Origin: CAADGN01 sp035443945
GTDB taxonomy: Bacteria > Planctomycetota > Phycisphaerae > Phycisphaerales > UBA1924
Assembly: GCA_035443945.1 (NCBI GenBank)
Contig: DAOMNQ010000011.1
Span: forward strand, 1-64,000
DNA: 64,000 nucleotides
Direction of reading: 5' to 3'
Part shown: in pieces, positions 51,645 through 60,180 of the stretch
Position numbering within the stretch: the first letter of the stretch is position 1
Layout of the letters: each line of letters starts with the position of its first letter
Made by a program: the position numbers and the translations under genes
The notes under the pieces: generated by a model
The model's input: the letters and a program-made list of their open reading frames with translations, nothing else
The model's database searches: none
Told to the model about the DNA's origin: nothing

Positions 51645-53240
51645 ATGCACGACGTCACGACGACGCTTGCGCAGAGTTCCATGGCCGGGGTCGTGCTCTG
51701 GGCGATCGCCGCCTTCGTGGCCGGCGCTGCCGGCGGATTCGTTCTGTGCCGTGTCCTCGCCACGGGCGCCTTGGCTCGCGCCAAGCAGGAGGCCGCGGCC
51801 CTCCGCGAACGGGCCGAACTCGACGCGAAGACCGCCGCCGAGAAGATCCGACTCGAAGCCGAACGCGACGCCCTCGCCCGGAAGGAGAAACTCGACGCCG
51901 AGACCGAGGCCGCCCGCGCCGAGACCCGCGACGCCGAACGACGGCTCGCCAAACGCGAGGATCTCCTCGACCGCAAGGAAGAGACCCTCGCCCTCAAGGA
52001 GCAGCAACTCAGCCGTCAGGTCGACGCCGCCCGCGAGCGAGAACGCAAGGCCGAGGAACGCGAGAAGGAGATCGAGCGCCTCATCGACGAGCAGCGCGAG
52101 CGCCTTCACGACGTCTCAGGACTCAGCCGCGAGGAGGCCAAACGCCAGGTGCTCGAACGCGTCGAGCAGGACTCCCGCCACGAGGTCGCCAAGGTCGTCC
52201 GCAAGGTCGCCGAGCAGGCCGAGGAGGAGGCCCGCAACAAGTCCACCCAGATCCTCCTTAACGCCATCCAGCGATACGCCAACGAGGTCACCTCCGACTC
52301 CACCGTCCGCACCGTCGCCATCCCCTCCGACGACATGAAGGGCCGCATCATCGGACGCGAAGGACGCAACATCCGAGCCATCGAGCGCGCCACCGGCGTC
52401 GACATCATCGTGGACGACACCCCAGGCGTCATCGTCGTCTCCTGCTTCGACAAGGTCCGCCAGGCCATCGCCGTCGAGTCGCTCGAACGCCTCATCGCCG
52501 ACGGCCGCATGCACCCCACACGCATCGAGGAAGTCGTCGAGAAGGTCAAGTCCGAGGTCGAGGAACGAATCGTCAAGATCGGACGCGAAACCGCCCTCGA
52601 AGTCAACCTCCGCGGCCTCCACCCCAAGATCGTCGAGGCCATGGGCCGCCTGCACTACCGCACCAGTTACGGACAGAACGTCCTCCGACACTCCGTCGAG
52701 GTCGCCTTCCTCTGCCAGATCATCGCCGAGCAACTCGGCCTCGACGGCCGGCTCGCGCGGCGCTGCGGCTTCCTCCACGACATCGGCAAGGCCATGGACC
52801 ACGAGATGGAGGGCGGGCACCCCAAGATCGGCATGGACTTCGCGCGCCAGCACGGCGAGAAGGATGAGGCCGTCCTCAACGCCATCGGCGGACACCACGC
52901 CGACATCCCCGCCACCACCTTCTACACCCCCATCGTCATGGCCGCGGACGCCGTCTCCAGCGCCCGCCCCGGCGCGCGCCGCGAAAGCCTCGAACGCTAC
53001 GTCCAGCGACTCAACGACCTCCAGGACATCGCCCTTGGCTACAAGGGTGTCACCGAGGCCTACGCCATCCAGGCCGGACGCGAGGTCCGCGTCATGATCG
53101 ACGCCGCTCGCATCAGCGACGACGAGGCCTTCCTCATCGCCCACGAAATCGCCAAGCGCGTCAGCGAGGAAATGACCTTCCCCGGCGAGATCAAGGTCAC
53201 CGTCCTCCGTGAGACCAGGGCGATCGAGTACGCCAGATGA
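51645..53240 (+). CDS. rny: Ribonuclease Y
   Basis: RNase Y is a membrane-bound endonuclease that initiates mRNA decay. The 531-residue protein has an N-terminal membrane helix (about 15-38), a long charged coiled coil (about 40-190), the KH domain (GRIIGREGRNIRAIERATGV) and an HD domain (VLRHSVEVAFLCQIIAE, H378-D379 in GFLHDIGKAMDHE). ATG 51645 follows aggaagg. Its stop overlaps the next gene by ATGA. Confidence 0.97.
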   Translation: MHDVTTTLAQSSMAGVVLWAIAAFVAGAAGGFVLCRVLATGALARAKQEAAALRERAELDAKTAAEKIRLEAERDALARKEKLDAETEAARAETRDAERRLAKREDLLDRKEETLALKEQQLSRQVDAARERERKAEEREKEIERLIDEQRERLHDVSGLSREEAKRQVLERVEQDSRHEVAKVVRKVAEQAEEEARNKSTQILLNAIQRYANEVTSDSTVRTVAIPSDDMKGRIIGREGRNIRAIERATGVDIIVDDTPGVIVVSCFDKVRQAIAVESLERLIADGRMHPTRIEEVVEKVKSEVEERIVKIGRETALEVNLRGLHPKIVEAMGRLHYRTSYGQNVLRHSVEVAFLCQIIAEQLGLDGRLARRCGFLHDIGKAMDHEMEGGHPKIGMDFARQHGEKDEAVLNAIGGHHADIPATTFYTPIVMAADAVSSARPGARRESLERYVQRLNDLQDIALGYKGVTEAYAIQAGREVRVMIDAARISDDEAFLIAHEIAKRVSEEMTFPGEIKVTVLRETRAIEYAR

Positions 53241-54103
53241 AGCCGGCCCAGAGCCGACGCCGTGCCGCCGTCCGCAACGGCCTCCTCCTCCTCGCCTTCT
53301 CCGCCCTCGCCCTCGGCGTCGGCATCTCCGGCTGCATGGAGCGCCTCTTCTTCTATCCCGACCGCTCCCCCTTCACCACGCCCCCCGGCGTCCAGGACGT
53401 CAACTTCACCACCGCCGACGGCCTCACCCTCCACGGATGGTTCATCCCCCCGCGAGGCCGCACCCCCGACGCCCCACCCGCGCCCGCCGTCCTCCACGTC
53501 CACGGCAACGCCGGCAACGTCTCGCACCACCTCGTCTTCTGCGACTTCCTCGCCGAGGAGGGATTCGCCGTCCTCCTCTTCGACTACCGCTCCTACGGCC
53601 GATCCGACCCCGGCCCCCTCCGCCGACGCCGACTCCTCGCCGATGCGCACGCCGCACTCGACGCACTCATCGCCCGCCCCGATGTCGATCCCGACCGCGT
53701 CGCCCTCTACGGCAACAGCCTCGGCGGCGTCATCGCCCTCGCCCTCGCCGCCGAGCGACACGAGCCTCGCGCCGTGGTATCCGCCGCCGCATTCTCGCGC
53801 TGGCAGCGCGTCGCCTCCGACCACACGGGCCTCCTCGCCCGCGCCCTTATCCGCCACGGCCTCGACGCCGAAGTCACCGCGGCCAAACTCGCCGACCGCC
53901 CCCTCCTCGTCATCCACGGCACCGCCGACGAGATCGTCCCCGCCTACCACGCCCAACGCATCGCCGACTCCGCCCGGGCCGCCGGCGTCCCCGTCACCGT
54001 CACCCTCCTCGACGGCGTCACCCACAACGACCTCATGGTCACACGCGACGCCCAACGCACGGTCGCCGACTTCCTGCTCCAAACCCTGGCGCAGACGAGG
54101 TGA
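53237..54103 (+). CDS. Alpha/beta hydrolase lipoprotein
   Basis: A 288-residue hydrolase with a lipoprotein signal (lipobox GISGC, Cys33). The fold is supported by HVHGNAGN, the nucleophile elbow GNSLGG with Ser161, Asp231 in GTADEIVP and His263 in GVTHNDL, the full triad. It resembles the Bem46/YfhR class of unknown substrate. The start overlaps the rny stop (ATGA), so they are likely cotranscribed. The gene ends just before a large palindrome. Confidence 0.85.
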   Translation: MKPAQSRRRAAVRNGLLLLAFSALALGVGISGCMERLFFYPDRSPFTTPPGVQDVNFTTADGLTLHGWFIPPRGRTPDAPPAPAVLHVHGNAGNVSHHLVFCDFLAEEGFAVLLFDYRSYGRSDPGPLRRRRLLADAHAALDALIARPDVDPDRVALYGNSLGGVIALALAAERHEPRAVVSAAAFSRWQRVASDHTGLLARALIRHGLDAEVTAAKLADRPLLVIHGTADEIVPAYHAQRIADSARAAGVPVTVTLLDGVTHNDLMVTRDAQRTVADFLLQTLAQTR

Positions 54104-54104
54104 C

Positions 54105-54230
54105 GGGGAGATGCGAAAAGCGAAAAGCGAAAGGCGAACATGAAAAGCAGCCATCAGAATCAATGCGGATGACGACCACCGCTACCTCGCCTCTTGTTCG
54201 CTTGTCGCTTTTCGTTCTTCGCTTCTCCCC
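54105..54230. repeat. Long palindrome made of GCGAAAA-type heptamers
   Basis: The left arm 54105-54142 includes four 7-bp words (GCGAAAA, GCGAAAA, GCGAAAG, GCGAACA). The right arm 54193-54230 is its reverse complement at 32 of 38 positions, separated by a 50-nt loop. It begins 1 bp after the stop of the hydrolase gene. Confidence 0.9.
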
Positions 54231-54231
54231 C

Positions 54232-54367
54232 TAGAACCTATCCCCAAACCCATGATTCACCACAGAGAGACACAGAGGGCACAGAGAGAAAGAGCTTGTT
54301 TTTCCGCCTCTGTGATCTCTGTGTCTCTGTGGTGAAGTTGAATCTTGAGGATATGGGATAGGTTCTA
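54232..54367. repeat. Long palindrome with CACAGAG-type words
   Basis: The ends are a perfect 13-bp inverted repeat (TAGAACCTATCCC at 54232-54244, GGGATAGGTTCTA at 54355-54367). The inner arms carry CACAGAG words on the left (from 54261) and CTCTGTG-type words on the right. Its last three bases are the stop codon of the convergent PPIase-like gene. Confidence 0.9.
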
Positions 54368-55399
54368 CTCCTGCCGCCGCGTCCGCCACGACCACTCCAG
54401 CGACGGATCGAACACCGTGATCCGCGCCGTCTCCACCATCTGCGACGCCGTCCGGTCCATCAGCACACGCTCCTGGCGAATCCGCAGCAGCCGCTCCAAC
54501 TCCTCCCGCACCGACTCGATCGGCGTGCCGTCCCCTTCCGTCCGCTCCTCGAGCATCAACAGCGCATACCCGCTCTCCAGCGCAACCACCGGGCTCAGTT
54601 CCCCCGGACGCAGCGCATCCAGCGATCGCCGCACCGACACCGGGTACGCCGGGTCCGCCGGGCTGATCGGCTCCAGCAGCCCCCCCCTCGGCCCCGAAGC
54701 GTCGCTCGACCGCGCCACGGCCTCCTCCATGAACGCCGCGCGCCGATCCGCCGCCCCCTCCACGCGCGATCGCGCCTGCGCCGCCTCTCGCTCGCTCGAC
54801 ACCACGATGATCCTCGCCCGGCACCGCGGCCCGTGCCGAACCGCGTGCGCCGTCCGCACCTGCTCCTCCGTGATCACAACCTCCCCCTGCACCAGTTGCC
54901 GCAGCATCGCGTTGCGCCTCAGCAGCCCGTCGAACCGCGCCGGCCCCAGCCCCCGCGAACGCCGGATCCGCGACAGCATCTCCGAAGCCGAGTCGCTCCC
55001 CGCCCCCTCCGCCGACAGCGACCGCTCAACCAACTCCCGCTCCCGGCGCAGGTCCGCCTCCGTCAGTTGAAGCCCGCGCCGCGCGAACTCCGCCTCCACG
55101 ACCCGCGTCAGCGCGACCTCCTCGACCGCCGCCGCCCCCGCCGCCTCCGACAGAATGGCCCGCATCTCATCCCACGACACCGGTTCCCCGCCCACCATCA
55201 CCGGCGGCCGCTCCACCGCCGTCGGCTGCCGCCCGGCCGACACCTGCCGTTCCGATGCCTCCAGACCCCGCAGGTCGCGGGCGTTCGGCCCCTCACGGGT
55301 CTGGCTCTGGCTTGTGCATGCCGCCAGCAGGCAGCACCCAGTCACGACTGCGAAGGTTCGAGGCAACCCACTCGAAGGCATCAACCGGTTGTGGCTCAT
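54365..55399 (-). CDS. SurA/PpiC-like peptidyl-prolyl isomerase lipoprotein
   Basis: A 344-residue protein with a lipoprotein signal (lipobox LLAAC, Cys28). The N-terminal half is a helical SurA-like domain with a tail (SWDEMRAILSEAAGAAAVEE, TEADLRRERELVERSLSAEG). The C-terminal half has the parvulin pattern: CRARIIVVSSEREAAQARSR, ARSSDASGPRGGLLEPIS, LRPGELSPVVALESGYALLM. It would assist folding of outer membrane or periplasmic proteins. ATG 55399 is chosen for the signal peptide. It is divergent from the zinc-ribbon gene across 106 bp. Confidence 0.82.
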   Translation of the reverse strand: MSHNRLMPSSGLPRTFAVVTGCCLLAACTSQSQTREGPNARDLRGLEASERQVSAGRQPTAVERPPVMVGGEPVSWDEMRAILSEAAGAAAVEEVALTRVVEAEFARRGLQLTEADLRRERELVERSLSAEGAGSDSASEMLSRIRRSRGLGPARFDGLLRRNAMLRQLVQGEVVITEEQVRTAHAVRHGPRCRARIIVVSSEREAAQARSRVEGAADRRAAFMEEAVARSSDASGPRGGLLEPISPADPAYPVSVRRSLDALRPGELSPVVALESGYALLMLEERTEGDGTPIESVREELERLLRIRQERVLMDRTASQMVETARITVFDPSLEWSWRTRRQE

Positions 55400-55505
55400 G
55401 CCCCGATCAGAGGGGCACTCACCCCACAAGGTCAACCGATCCCGCCCCGCGGGGTGTATGGTGATGAGGGCGCGCCGGTTCCGCACGAACCGCCCGCCCC
55501 TCCCG

Positions 55506-56654
55506 ATGACCGACCACGAACCCACACCCCGCCCCGCACCACGCCCGCAGCCTCGCGTCGTGCTCTGCCCCTACTGCGGCTCGCGCTCACGCGATCCCCA
55601 CCGCTGCGAGTCCTGCGCCGGCTACTTCGACCCCCTCTCCCGCCAGGCCACCCAGAACGCCATGGGCCCCTGGTTCATCCGCGACGACGCCCAGCCATTC
55701 CGCCCCGGCTGCTCCTTCGAAACCCTCCGCACCCTCATCCGTCGCGGCAGAATCACCCCCGAAACCCCCCTCCGCGGCCCCACAACCCGGCAGTTCTGGG
55801 TGCTCGCCAGGCGTTGCCCCGCCGTCGCCAATCTGCTCGGCATCTGCCACGCCTGCGCGCACCCGGTCGAACCGCGCGACCGCGGCTGCCGACACTGCGG
55901 CGTCTCCTTCGAACCCCCACCCGATCGCCAGCAACTCGGCCTCGGCAGTGTGCGCCTCCTTCCCGGACACGCCACCCCCGAGGACGTCGCGGCGATGACC
56001 GACGTGCCGCCGCAATCGCTCGCGGCTGTCGCAGAGCCGGCCGGCCGACACGAACAACCTGAGGTCGCCGAGATCGCGTCGGCCCCCGACACCCCCGATC
56101 CGGCCATCCTCGCACGAGTCACGACGCTCGAGCGGAATCTTCGGGTCCTCCGACGCTCGCGCGCAATCTACCTCGCAACCGCGATCGTCCTGCTGCTCGC
56201 GTCGGCCTTCGTCTTCGCTGCTCCTTCGCTCGGAGTCGGGCTTGGTCCCATCGATCGCTGGCTCGGCCGCACGCACGCCGAGAGGCGGGAACTTGCCGAG
56301 CCTGGGCTTGGATCGGCTGTCCCCGTGCCCGCACACCCAACGCCGATCCCGCCCCCCACATCGATGCCACCCCGCGATCGGCATCCGCCACCGGACAACG
56401 ACGGATCGCCCGGCCGGACCCCCGGAACGCCCGATCTCACCGACGACCAGCAGGCCGCCCAGTCCGCTCCCCGGCCGTCAGCCCTGCGACGACTCGAGGA
56501 ACTCGCCCGCTCCGGCAGGCCGGAGGATCTCGCCCCGGCCGACCGGATCGCGCAACGCGCGATCGAGGACGGATGCCCCCCCGAGGAGGTATCACGACTC
56601 CAGGACGCGCTACGAATCAGGCTTGCGTGGCACTCCCTGAGAACATTTCCCTAA
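55506..56654 (+). CDS. Zinc-ribbon and GYF-like membrane protein
   Basis: The 382-residue protein begins with a zinc ribbon (CPYCGSRSRDPHRCESCAG), then a GYF_2-like domain (GPWFIRDDAQPFRPGCSFE, LRTLIRRGRITPETPLRGPT), a second zinc ribbon (CHACAHPVEPRDRGCRHCG), a linker, a membrane helix (about 220-242) and a Pro-rich C-terminal region. Such modular proteins are typical of planctomycetes and have unknown function. ATG 55506 is preferred on domain grounds; earlier in-frame starts exist. Confidence 0.7.
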   Translation: MTDHEPTPRPAPRPQPRVVLCPYCGSRSRDPHRCESCAGYFDPLSRQATQNAMGPWFIRDDAQPFRPGCSFETLRTLIRRGRITPETPLRGPTTRQFWVLARRCPAVANLLGICHACAHPVEPRDRGCRHCGVSFEPPPDRQQLGLGSVRLLPGHATPEDVAAMTDVPPQSLAAVAEPAGRHEQPEVAEIASAPDTPDPAILARVTTLERNLRVLRRSRAIYLATAIVLLLASAFVFAAPSLGVGLGPIDRWLGRTHAERRELAEPGLGSAVPVPAHPTPIPPPTSMPPRDRHPPPDNDGSPGRTPGTPDLTDDQQAAQSAPRPSALRRLEELARSGRPEDLAPADRIAQRAIEDGCPPEEVSRLQDALRIRLAWHSLRTFP

Positions 56655-56680
56655 CCCGATCCGCCCACGAATAGCCACGT

Positions 56681-56704
56681 CCGGCGCCCCCGGCCGGTCT
56701 TTTC
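56681..56704 (+). terminator. Weak Rho-independent terminator candidate after the zinc-ribbon gene
   Basis: CCGGC (56681-56685) and GCCGG (56693-56697) make a 5-bp stem with a 7-nt loop, followed by TCTTTTC. Confidence 0.35.
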
Positions 56705-56818
56705 TCGAATTGTCCGGGAATTGGTCGATTCAGGGCTGGACAACGGGTCAAGGTTCCATTACTTTTGATCCGTGGGGGTTCAATCTTCGGCCGCACTCGC
56801 GGCTTACGGAGGTCTGCC

Positions 56819-57898
56819 ATGAAGAGTCGGATGCAGCCCCAATCGAAGGGGTTCACCCTGATCGAACTCCTGGTCGTCATCGCGATCATCGCCCTGCTCA
56901 TCGGCATCCTGCTTCCCGCGCTGGGTGAGGCTCGCCGCGCCGCCAGGCTCGCCATCTGTCTTTCCAACCAGAACCAGATGGCAACCGCGACGCACTCCTA
57001 CTCCGCGGACTTCGAGGACCGGGTCCGGTCCTTCACGTGGCACCTGAACAAGTGGGACCGGAACACGTGGTCGGACCTGCGCCCTTCGAACGGCGAATCG
57101 TTCACGTTCGACGTCGACGGCGCCGCCATGCAGGCCATCGACATCATCCGCCGCCGCACCGCGCGGGACACCACCTTCCCGAAGATCGGCAACCCGGGAT
57201 GGATCCCGCACATCCTCTACACCCATCTCGTGCTGAATGACTACCTCGCCCAGCGTCTTCCCGAGAGGATGGTCGTCTGCCCCGAGGATTCCTACCGCCT
57301 CAAGTGGCAGACCGACCCCGTGAACTACTTCGACCAGGACTTCTGGCGTCCCCATCAGCCCCCCGCCAAGGCATTCCCGCAGAACAAGCGCTGGCCGTAC
57401 AGTTCCAGTTACGTCCCGGGAATCGCCACCTTCGACCGCGCTCACAGCATCAACATCCGCGTTGGGAACCCGAAGCGAACCCACAACGCGACCAACCACG
57501 CGACCTTCTGGGTGAACGCGGACAACGGCATGCTCGGCGGCGTCAAGATCGCGGACGTCCAGTTCCCCGCCAACAAGGTCGACTTCTACGACACACACCA
57601 GCGCCACTTCGGCAAGCAGGCGCTCTACTTCCCGGAACCCGAAGCCAAGACCGTGATCTCGTTCTTCGATAGTTCCGTCTCCGTGCGCACGACCCAGGAC
57701 GCCAACCTCGGCTGGAATCCGACCCTGCCGAGCGCTGCGGAGTACTTCGTCGCCTACCAGCCCGATACCTACGAGTATCCAAACAAGGGTGGCGAAGCGT
57801 CCAAGCAACTCCGCCAGGTCTGGAACTACACACGCGGCGGGTTGCAGGGCGCGGACTTCGACGGCGATCCTCTCAACACCGGACAGCCCAAGAAGTAG
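56819..57898 (+). CDS. Type II/IV prepilin-like protein
   Basis: The N-terminus GFTLIELLVVIAIIALLIGI, preceded by a short basic leader with Gly11-Phe12 as the prepilin peptidase site, is the class III signal; Glu16 is the conserved glutamate. The 359-residue protein then has a long beta-rich head. Planctomycetes encode many such proteins, often with DUF1559-like heads; this head is not recognised. ATG 56819 follows an acggagg site. Its own terminator lies at 57932-57958, so it is a single-gene unit. Confidence 0.88.
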   Translation: MKSRMQPQSKGFTLIELLVVIAIIALLIGILLPALGEARRAARLAICLSNQNQMATATHSYSADFEDRVRSFTWHLNKWDRNTWSDLRPSNGESFTFDVDGAAMQAIDIIRRRTARDTTFPKIGNPGWIPHILYTHLVLNDYLAQRLPERMVVCPEDSYRLKWQTDPVNYFDQDFWRPHQPPAKAFPQNKRWPYSSSYVPGIATFDRAHSINIRVGNPKRTHNATNHATFWVNADNGMLGGVKIADVQFPANKVDFYDTHQRHFGKQALYFPEPEAKTVISFFDSSVSVRTTQDANLGWNPTLPSAAEYFVAYQPDTYEYPNKGGEASKQLRQVWNYTRGGLQGADFDGDPLNTGQPKK

Positions 57899-57931
57899 GC
57901 CTCGGCTCGACAGCATCGAACGCACTCGAAC

Positions 57932-57958
57932 GCCCGGCCTCACCGCCGGGCTTTTTTT
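57932..57958 (+). terminator. Rho-independent terminator of the prepilin gene
   Basis: GCCCGGC (57932-57938), loop CTCACC, GCCGGGC (57945-57951), then seven T. It is the clearest intrinsic terminator in the window. Confidence 0.9.
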
Positions 57959-58054
57959 CCGCGCCTCAGCGGCACCCTGACTCGACCGCGATTCGCTCGC
58001 CTCCAGCCGTATGATCTGCCAAGTGAGTCGCCGGCCCAGATCGCAGGAGGCACG

Positions 58055-59038
58055 ATGAAGGTTCTGGTCGCGGACAAGTTCGAGTCTTCGGGCGTCGAAG
58101 CCCTCCGCTCCCTCGGCCTCGACGTCGTCTCCGACCCCTCCCTCGCACCCGATACTCTCCCCCACGCCCTCGCCTCCCTCGCCCCCGAAGTCCTCATCGT
58201 CCGATCGACGAAAGTCCCCGCCCCCGCCCTCGCCGCGGCCTCGGCCCTCCGCCTCATCGTCCGCGCCGGCGCGGGCGTCGACAACATCGACGTCCCCGCC
58301 GCCTCTGCCAGGCGCATCGCCGTCTGCAACTGCCCAGGCATGAACGCCGCTGCCGTCGCCGAACTCGCCATCGGCCTCCTGATCGCCTGCGACCGCCGCA
58401 TCCCCGATCAGGTCAACGAACTCCGCGCCGGCCGCTGGAACAAGAAGGAGTACGGCAAGGCCCGCGGCCTGCGCGGTCGCACGCTCGGCGTCGTCGGCGT
58501 CGGCGCGATCGGCGGCCACGTCGTCCGCACCGCACAGGCCATGGGCATGCGCGTCGTCGCCTGGTCGCGCGGCATGACCACCGAGCGAGCCGCCGAACTC
58601 GGCGTCGAGTCGGGCGGCTGCACGCGGCCCGACCTCCTCCGCATGGCCGCCGCCTGCGACGCCGTCAGCGTCCACGTCGCCCTCACGAACGAGACGCGCG
58701 GCCTCTGCGACGCCGCCTTCTTCAACGCCATGAAGCCCGGCGCGATCTTCGTCAACACCTCGCGCGGCGCGGTGGTGGACGAGGCCTCCCTCGCCGACGC
58801 CGTCCGCGCCAAGGGCCTCAAGGCCGCCCTCGACGTCTACGCCGCTCAGCCGGGGACGCCCGAGGCCGAGTTCAACCCGCCCATCGCCGCCCTGCCCGGC
58901 GTCTACGGCACCCACCACTGCGGGGCCTCCACCGACCAGGCCCAGCAGGCCGTCGCCGACGAGACCGTGCGTATCGTCAGGGTGTTCAAGGAGACCGGCC
59001 GGTTCGAGAACTGCGTGAACGCGGGGGAGATCCGCTGA
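58055..59038 (+). CDS. serA: D-3-phosphoglycerate dehydrogenase family protein (short form)
   Basis: SerA oxidises 3-phosphoglycerate as the first step of serine synthesis. The 327-residue protein has the NAD-binding GVVGVGAIGGHVV (from about 146), Arg237 in NTSRGAVVDE and His288 in THHCGAST. At the catalytic glutamate position (DVYAAQPG; the family usually has DVFxxEP) there is Gln265. No regulatory ACT domain follows. It precedes serC by 32 bp, which supports the serine role. Upstream there is a caggagg site and a TATGAT box (58010-58015). Confidence 0.88.
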   Translation: MKVLVADKFESSGVEALRSLGLDVVSDPSLAPDTLPHALASLAPEVLIVRSTKVPAPALAAASALRLIVRAGAGVDNIDVPAASARRIAVCNCPGMNAAAVAELAIGLLIACDRRIPDQVNELRAGRWNKKEYGKARGLRGRTLGVVGVGAIGGHVVRTAQAMGMRVVAWSRGMTTERAAELGVESGGCTRPDLLRMAAACDAVSVHVALTNETRGLCDAAFFNAMKPGAIFVNTSRGAVVDEASLADAVRAKGLKAALDVYAAQPGTPEAEFNPPIAALPGVYGTHHCGASTDQAQQAVADETVRIVRVFKETGRFENCVNAGEIR

Positions 59039-59070
59039 TCCGACGGCCCTTTCGACGAGGAGCGCCCGAG

Positions 59071-60180
59071 ATGACCACCATGCCCGCGACAGCCACCGAT
59101 CGTGTCTTCAACTTCAGCGCAGGCCCGGGCGTCCTCCCCGAGGAGGTGCTGCGGCAGGTCCAGCAGGACGTCTGGAACATCGCCGGCACCGGCATGGGCA
59201 TCATGGAGCACTCGCACCGCGACAAACTCTTCGACCGCGTCCTCGCCGAGGCCATCGCCGACTGCCGCAAGGTCGGCAACATCGGCGACGACTACGAGGT
59301 CCTCTTCCTCACCGGCGGCGCAACCACCCAGAACTTCATGGTCCCCATGAACCTGCTGCCGCAGGACGGCGTCGCCGACTACCTCGTCACCGGCTACTGG
59401 GCCGAGAAGAGCGCGGAGGAGGCCGCCCTCTACGGCAAGGTCAACCTCGCCTTCGACGGCCGACCCTTGAAGCACACCTTCGTCCCCAGGCAGAACGAGA
59501 TCAACCTCACCCCGAACGCCGCCTACGTCCACTACACCAGCAACAACACCATCGTCGGCACCGAGTACCACCACGTCCCGCAGCCGCCCGCGGGCGTCCC
59601 GCTCGTCTGCGACGCCTCCAGCGACATCTTCAGCCGCCCGTGGGACGTCACGAAGTTCGGCCTGGTCTACGCCGGCGCGCAGAAGAACGTCGGCCCCGCC
59701 GGAACAACCCTCGTCATCATCCGCAAGGACCTGCTCGACCGGAACCCGCGCCCGCTCCCCAGCCTCATGCAGTACCGCGTCTTCGCGAAGAACGAGAGCC
59801 GCCCCAACACGCCGCCCGTCTTCCCGATCTACGTCGTCGGCCTCGTCTTCAAGTGGATCCTCAAGCAGGGCGGACTCGCCCCCATCGGCGAGCGCAACGC
59901 CGCCAAGGCCAAGATCATCTACGACGCCATCGACGCCTCCGAGTTCTACCGCGGCCACGCCCGCCCCGACAGCCGCTCCCTCATGAACATCACCTTCCGA
60001 TGCCCCACCGAAGAGCAGGACACCCTCTTCCTGAACGAGGCCAAGAAGGAAGGCATGGTCAACCTCAAGGGCCACCGTTCCACCGGCGGCATGCGCGCCA
60101 GCGTCTACAACGCCTTCCCCGCCGAGGGCTGCGAGGCCATCGCCCAGTTCATGCGCGACTTCGAACGCCGCCACGGCTGA
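59071..60180 (+). CDS. serC: Phosphoserine aminotransferase
   Basis: SerC converts 3-phosphohydroxypyruvate to phosphoserine. The product has FNFSAGPGVLPEEVLRQVQQ, the substrate loop HSHRDK, GGATTQNFMVPMNLL, Lys205 (pyridoxal phosphate) in YAGAQKNVGPAG, and RSTGGMRASVYNAFP at the end. The 369-residue length fits. The 3' end overlaps the convergent glycosyltransferase gene by 32 bp. Confidence 0.97.
   Translation: MTTMPATATDRVFNFSAGPGVLPEEVLRQVQQDVWNIAGTGMGIMEHSHRDKLFDRVLAEAIADCRKVGNIGDDYEVLFLTGGATTQNFMVPMNLLPQDGVADYLVTGYWAEKSAEEAALYGKVNLAFDGRPLKHTFVPRQNEINLTPNAAYVHYTSNNTIVGTEYHHVPQPPAGVPLVCDASSDIFSRPWDVTKFGLVYAGAQKNVGPAGTTLVIIRKDLLDRNPRPLPSLMQYRVFAKNESRPNTPPVFPIYVVGLVFKWILKQGGLAPIGERNAAKAKIIYDAIDASEFYRGHARPDSRSLMNITFRCPTEEQDTLFLNEAKKEGMVNLKGHRSTGGMRASVYNAFPAEGCEAIAQFMRDFERRHG

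Noticed and set aside
56804..58918. Long minus-strand frame opposite the prepilin and serA genes
   Set aside because: It spans two well-supported + strand genes and a terminator, and has no recognisable domain.
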